A stretch of 16,638 nucleotides of DNA, taken from the NCBI GenBank assembly GCA_032123675.1, contig JAQBEX010000154.1, positions 1-16,638 on the forward strand. Direction: 5' to 3'. Shown here piece after piece: positions 13,632 through 16,638 of this stretch. Positions within the stretch are counted from its first letter, which is position 1. The number at the start of each line of letters is the position of its first letter. The position numbers and the translations under genes were made by a program. Origin of the DNA: Prado023 sp032123675 (lineage in GTDB: Bacteria; Actinomycetota; Actinomycetes; S36-B12; CAIYMF01). Below the pieces are notes generated by a model. It was not told where the DNA came from. It made no database searches and saw nothing but the letters and a program-made list of their open reading frames with translations.

Positions 13632-14185
13632 TGGTTGACCTCCTGGTCAGGGTCTGGAACGGACAGAACGCTCGGCTCGGCGAGTTCCAGGCCGGCAACG
13701 ATCTCGTTCACCGTCTCCTCGACGCTCAGTGCGTCGGTGTCGACGATCAGCCGCGCGACGTCGGTGTACAGCGGGGCCCGCGCATCCATGAGGCCCTTCA
13801 TCTGGGCCCGCACATTGCCCAACAGGACCGGCCGAGCCCCGGACAGGCCAGCCCGCTGTGACGCGGATGCCAGGCCGACACGCAGCCACACGACCGGCTC
13901 GCCCACGAGGCGCTGCTGCGTCGCGGGATCGGTCACCGCGCCGCCGCCAAGCGCCAGGACTCCCGCATGGTCGCGCAGTGCTGCCGCCACCGCTGCCGCC
14001 TCGAGCCGGCGGAACTCCGGTTCGCCGGACTCGACGAAGATGTCGGCGATGGTCCGCCCGGTGCTCGCCTCGATGTCGGCATCGGTATCCCGGAAGGTCA
14101 CGCCGAGTCGCTCGGCCAGCGCCCGGCCCACTGTTGACTTGCCTGCGCCCGGCACGCCGACCAGCACGACGACCGGTGCGGTCAT
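13628..14185 (-). CDS. aroK: Shikimate kinase
   Basis: Phosphorylates shikimate at the 3-hydroxyl using ATP. The 185 residues show the P-loop GVPGAGKST (10-18), the shikimate-binding FRDTDADIE (D33/D35), F-R-R at 58-60, GGGAV (80-84), the LID segment RAGLSGARPVLLG (111-123) and R136 in RAPLY, which corresponds to the substrate-binding arginine of known shikimate kinases. The start ATG overlaps the aroC stop as ATGA, and the stop overlaps the aroB start as GTGA, so aroC-aroK-aroB form one translationally linked unit. Confidence 0.96.
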   Translation of the reverse strand: MTAPVVVLVGVPGAGKSTVGRALAERLGVTFRDTDADIEASTGRTIADIFVESGEPEFRRLEAAAVAAALRDHAGVLALGGGAVTDPATQQRLVGEPVVWLRVGLASASQRAGLSGARPVLLGNVRAQMKGLMDARAPLYTDVARLIVDTDALSVEETVNEIVAGLELAEPSVLSVPDPDQEVNQ

Positions 14186-15366
14186 CGGATGGCCAGATCG
14201 GCGAGGTAGGCCTCGACGTTGCGCCGGGTCTCCGCGACGCTGTCGCCCCCGAACTTCTCGAGAACAGCGTCAGCCACCACCAGGGCAACCATCGCCTCGG
14301 CGACGACCCCGGCTGCGGGCACGGCGCACACATCGGAGCGCTGGTTGTTGGCGCGGGCCTCCTCGCCGGTCGAGACGTCCACGGTGCGCAGCGCCCGGGG
14401 AACAGTGGCGATCGGCTTCATGGCTGCCCGGACGCGAAGCAGCTCACCGGTGCTCATCCCACCCTCGGTCCCGCCGGCGCGGCCCGAGGCACGGCGAACG
14501 CGGCCGGGGCCGTCGGGGAGGATCTCGTCGTGGGCCAGGGAGCCGCGGGTGCGGGCCAGCTGGAATCCGTCCCCCACCTCGACGCCCTTGATCGCCTGGA
14601 TGCCCATCAGTGCGGCGGCCAGCCGCGAGTCGAGGCGACGATCCCAGTGCACATGTGAGCCGAGCCCGGGCGGCAACTGGTCCACCACCACCTCGACGAC
14701 GCCGCCCAGGGTGTCCCCGTCGCGCCGGGCTGCCTCGACCTCCTCGGCCATCCGAGCTGCGGTGGCGGGGTCGGCGCATCGGGCCGGGTCGGCATCGATG
14801 GCATCCAGGTCGTCCGGCCCGGGCAGCGCAGTGTCCGGCGGGACCGCCACGGCTCCGAGCTCAACGACGTGGCTGATGACGCTGGCACCCAGGACGTCAT
14901 GCAGGAACGCCTTGGCGACCGCGCCGAGCGCGACGCGAGCGGCGGTCTCCCGGGCCGAGGCCCGCTCGAGGACCGGACGGGACTCCTCGAAGCCGTACTT
15001 CTGCATGCCGGCGAGGTCGGCATGACCCGGGCGGGGCCGGGTCAACGGGGCATTGCGTGCCAACGCGGCCAGCACGTCGCCATCGACCGGGTCGGCTGAC
15101 ATCACCTCAACCCACTTGGGCCATTCGCTGTTGCCCACCTCAACGGCCACCGGGCCACCGATCGTCCGGCCGTGCCGGACCCCTCCGAGCACGCGCACCT
15201 CGTCGGCCTCGAACTTCATCCGGGCGCCGCGCCCGATGCCCAGGCGGCGACGCTGGAGCTCCCGGGAGATGTCGGTGGTCGTGATCGCAACGTCAGCGGG
15301 CATCCCCTCGAGGATGCCGACAAGGGCCGGGCCATGGGATTCGCCAGCGGTGAGCCATCGGAGCAT
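14182..15366 (-). CDS. aroC: Chorismate synthase
   Basis: The last shikimate step, conversion of EPSP to chorismate with reduced flavin. The 394 residues contain TAGESHGPALVGILEGMP (H11), the basic RRRLGIGRGARMKFEADEV (about 39-58), NSEWPKW, RPGHADLAGMQKYG (about 114-127), RASARETAARVALGA, HVHWDRRLDSRLAAALMGIQAIKGVEVGDGF, AGGTEGGMSTG and the FMN-site RSDVCAVPAAGVVAEAM. ATG 15366 has no SD; CAGAAT lies exactly six bases upstream within TGACAGAATCG, so the message may start at the AUG. It is separated from the peptidase gene by 107 bases and probably begins its own transcript together with aroK and aroB. Confidence 0.97.
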   Translation of the reverse strand: MLRWLTAGESHGPALVGILEGMPADVAITTTDISRELQRRRLGIGRGARMKFEADEVRVLGGVRHGRTIGGPVAVEVGNSEWPKWVEVMSADPVDGDVLAALARNAPLTRPRPGHADLAGMQKYGFEESRPVLERASARETAARVALGAVAKAFLHDVLGASVISHVVELGAVAVPPDTALPGPDDLDAIDADPARCADPATAARMAEEVEAARRDGDTLGGVVEVVVDQLPPGLGSHVHWDRRLDSRLAAALMGIQAIKGVEVGDGFQLARTRGSLAHDEILPDGPGRVRRASGRAGGTEGGMSTGELLRVRAAMKPIATVPRALRTVDVSTGEEARANNQRSDVCAVPAAGVVAEAMVALVVADAVLEKFGGDSVAETRRNVEAYLADLAIR

Positions 15367-15370
15367 TGTC

Positions 15371-15381
15371 CGATTCTGTCA
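15371..15381 (-). promoter_or_regulatory. Predicted extended -10 of aroC (leaderless start)
   Basis: TGACAGAATCG on the minus strand contains CAGAAT preceded by a TGN extended -10 motif; six bases separate CAGAAT from the aroC ATG. The identical 11 bases stand before the peptidase gene at 16272-16282. Confidence 0.45.
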
Positions 15382-15384
15382 TGT

Positions 15385-15402
15385 GCGGGCCGGGGCGCCC
15401 GC
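15385..15402 (-). terminator. Possible hairpin between peptidase gene and aroC
   Basis: GCGGGC/GCCCGC forms a six-bp stem around a six-base GC loop; an overlapping alternative is GGGGC/GCCCC (15392-15405). It lies just upstream of the predicted aroC -10 and could end the peptidase transcript. There is no U-tract. Confidence 0.3.
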
Positions 15403-15473
15403 CCCTCGCCGTCGCGCAGGCCCCGTCCGGCGGTGGGATCCGGCTGACGCGCGGGCGTTGCCGGTCTTCCGCC

Positions 15474-16265
15474 CTAGACCGCGAGCTGGCCTGCGTACCA
15501 GTCGGCGATCTGTGTCCCGAAGAGGACCGCGATCAACACTCCCGCCAGCATGAACGGGCCGAACGGGATCGCTGACCTGCGGCCCGCTGCCCGGACGAGC
15601 ATGAGGCCGAGTCCCACGACGGCGCCAAGAAGGAACGCCATGAAGCTGCCGACGAACCACTCCCCCCACCCGAGCCACCCCAGGGCCATGCCGAGCACGC
15701 CTGCCAGCTTGACATCACCCATCCCCATCCCGGCGGGATACACGAGCGCGAGCAGGAGGTAGAAGGCGAACAGCGCTGCTGCCCCCAGCGCCGCCCGCCC
15801 GAGGTCGCCCCACAATCCATCCACCGCTGCTGGGATCAGCAGCAGGCCGGCCAGGATCGGGTAGGACGGAAGAGTGAGGGCATTCGGCAAACGCTTCGTG
15901 TCGAGGTCGATGAAGGTCAGGGCGACGCCCACGGTCGTCAGGTAGAGGTATGCCGGCAACTCCCACGTCAGACCGAACGTGCGGGCCATCAGCAGGAACA
16001 GCAGACCCGTGAGGAGCTCAACGCCCGGGTTGCGAGCGCTGATGCGTGCTCCGCAGTCCCGGCACCGGCCCCGGAGGACGAGCCAGGAGAGCACCGGGAT
16101 GCTGTCCCTGCGCCGGATCTCGGCGGCACACTGCGGGCAGTGCCACGGCGGCGACCCGATCGACTGCGCACGCGGCACGCGCCGGATGACCACAGTGAGG
16201 AATGAGCCGATTGCCAACCCCGCGAGTGTGATGACGACGGTGGCGACAACCTCGACGGGATCCAC
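15474..16265 (-). CDS. A24 family prepilin peptidase / N-methyltransferase-like membrane protein
   Basis: Prepilin peptidases cleave, and in many cases N-methylate, the leader of type IV pilin-like proteins at the inner face of the membrane. This 263-residue protein has the full two-part layout: an N-terminal membrane helix, a cytoplasmic zinc-type domain with C43-x2-C46 and C68-x2-C71 (CPQC, CRDC), then several helices bearing the aspartyl active site, FIDLDTKRLPN (D120) and GMGMGDVKLAG (D184). Both catalytic aspartates are present. No pilin or secretion ATPase gene is in the window; a gene of this family between aroE and aroC is a common actinobacterial order. GTG 16265 is chosen because it gives the first hydrophobic helix; it has no SD, but CAGAAT lies eight bases upstream. 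Confidence 0.93.
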   Translation of the reverse strand: MDPVEVVATVVITLAGLAIGSFLTVVIRRVPRAQSIGSPPWHCPQCAAEIRRRDSIPVLSWLVLRGRCRDCGARISARNPGVELLTGLLFLLMARTFGLTWELPAYLYLTTVGVALTFIDLDTKRLPNALTLPSYPILAGLLLIPAAVDGLWGDLGRAALGAAALFAFYLLLALVYPAGMGMGDVKLAGVLGMALGWLGWGEWFVGSFMAFLLGAVVGLGLMLVRAAGRRSAIPFGPFMLAGVLIAVLFGTQIADWYAGQLAV

Positions 16266-16271
16266 GATCGG

Positions 16272-16282
16272 CGATTCTGTCA
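16272..16282 (-). promoter_or_regulatory. Predicted extended -10 of the prepilin peptidase gene
   Basis: TGACAGAATCG, identical to the sequence before aroC. CAGAAT (16279-16274) is eight bases from the GTG at 16265, compatible with a leaderless or near-leaderless transcript. Confidence 0.4.
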
Positions 16283-16327
16283 GTGATCCGACTCATCCCA
16301 CACACCCCAGCCACGGGGTTGTGGAGA

Positions 16328-16638
16328 TCAGGCGGGAGAACGGCCCGGGGCGGCGTGAGCACCCCCGCTGCGATCCAGTGCATCGCGCAGGGCGGCACGC
16401 ATCACCGACACGTCCGGCGCGCGGCCCGTCATGAGCCTGACCTGCGCGACGGCCTGGTGCAGCAGCATCTCGTCGCCGGCGACGGCGAGCCCCCCCTGGG
16501 CCATCCACGCGGAGACCAGGGCGGGCGGCCACGGCGAGTACGAGACATCCAGGAGCCACCCGGGCTCGCTGGGGACGGCCGCGGCCAGGTCCGCACCGGC
16601 GGACGCCGGGACCGTCGACACCAGGATCGACGCCTGCT
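16328..16638 (-). CDS. aroE: Shikimate dehydrogenase, C-terminal part, truncated by window edge
   Basis: AroE reduces 3-dehydroshikimate to shikimate with NADPH. Only the last 102 or so codons are inside the window. The reading frame enters from the right edge as QASILVSTVPASAG, matching the family's strand after the Rossmann fold, followed by LLDVSYSPWPPALVSAWMAQGG and the C-terminal helix GDEMLLHQAVAQVRLMTGRAP, which is highly characteristic (the Q of LLHQA contacts shikimate in known structures). A short tail follows to the TGA at 16330-16328. It lies 62 bases upstream of the peptidase gene on the same strand. The N-terminal catalytic Lys/Asp are outside the window. Confidence 0.93.
   Translation of the reverse strand, partial: QASILVSTVPASAGADLAAAVPSEPGWLLDVSYSPWPPALVSAWMAQGGLAVAGDEMLLHQAVAQVRLMTGRAPDVSVMRAALRDALDRSGGAHAAPGRSPA

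Noticed and set aside
13158..14591. 477-codon plus-strand open frame across aroB, aroK and aroC
   Set aside because: Antisense to three overlapping shikimate genes with intact motifs; the tail is Arg/Pro-rich noise.

Overview
The window is about 16.6 kb of very G+C-rich DNA (about two thirds G+C by eye) with dense genes, many GTG starts, Shine-Dalgarno (SD) sites on some genes and none on others. The gene families and their order point to an Actinomycetota chromosome: polA, an ANTAR response regulator of the PdtaR type, a branched-chain amino-acid ABC cluster, and the block aroE-(A24 peptidase)-aroC-aroK-aroB-aroQ-efp-nusB. I cannot name a genus. No insertion sequence, phage gene, CRISPR array or plasmid function is visible; this is ordinary core chromosome.

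Layout. 1-1154 (minus): 5' part of polA, running off the left edge. 1155-1354: divergent control region with C-rich repeats and a near-perfect 18-bp inverted repeat. 1355-2774 (plus): hotdog thioesterase, then a DUF554 membrane protein. 2775-2999: non-coding, probably the liv promoter. 3000-7047 (plus): livH-livM-livG-livF, tightly coupled; LivH carries an extra secreted-type domain at its N-terminus. 7178-7231: a 24-bp perfect hairpin, a bidirectional terminator. 7238-8515 and 8681-9952 (minus): two different lipoprotein substrate-binding proteins, followed upstream by pdtaR (10050-10634, minus). 10739-10812 (plus): a tRNA with anticodon CAA. 10879-11301 nusB, 11305-11865 efp, 12063-12512 aroQ, 12543-13631 aroB, 13628-14185 aroK, 14182-15366 aroC, 15474-16265 prepilin peptidase and 16328-16638 the 3' end of aroE, all minus.

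Functionally there are three themes: DNA replication/repair (polA); uptake of branched-chain or related amino acids (two binding lipoproteins, two permeases, two ATPases) beside a regulator of a family that binds RNA leaders; and aromatic amino-acid biosynthesis (steps aroB, aroQ, aroE, aroK, aroC) joined to translation and transcription factors EF-P and NusB.

There is no obviously new multi-gene system. The most interesting signals are regulatory and structural: a repeated pattern of -10-like hexamers 6-8 bases before start codons that lack an SD (probable leaderless genes); the inverted repeat between polA and the thioesterase; a candidate ANTAR-type hexaloop hairpin before one binding-protein gene and an SD-masking hairpin before the other; the LivH fusion; and a short-variable-loop tRNA-Leu(CAA) with a 14-bp copy of its 3' end just upstream.
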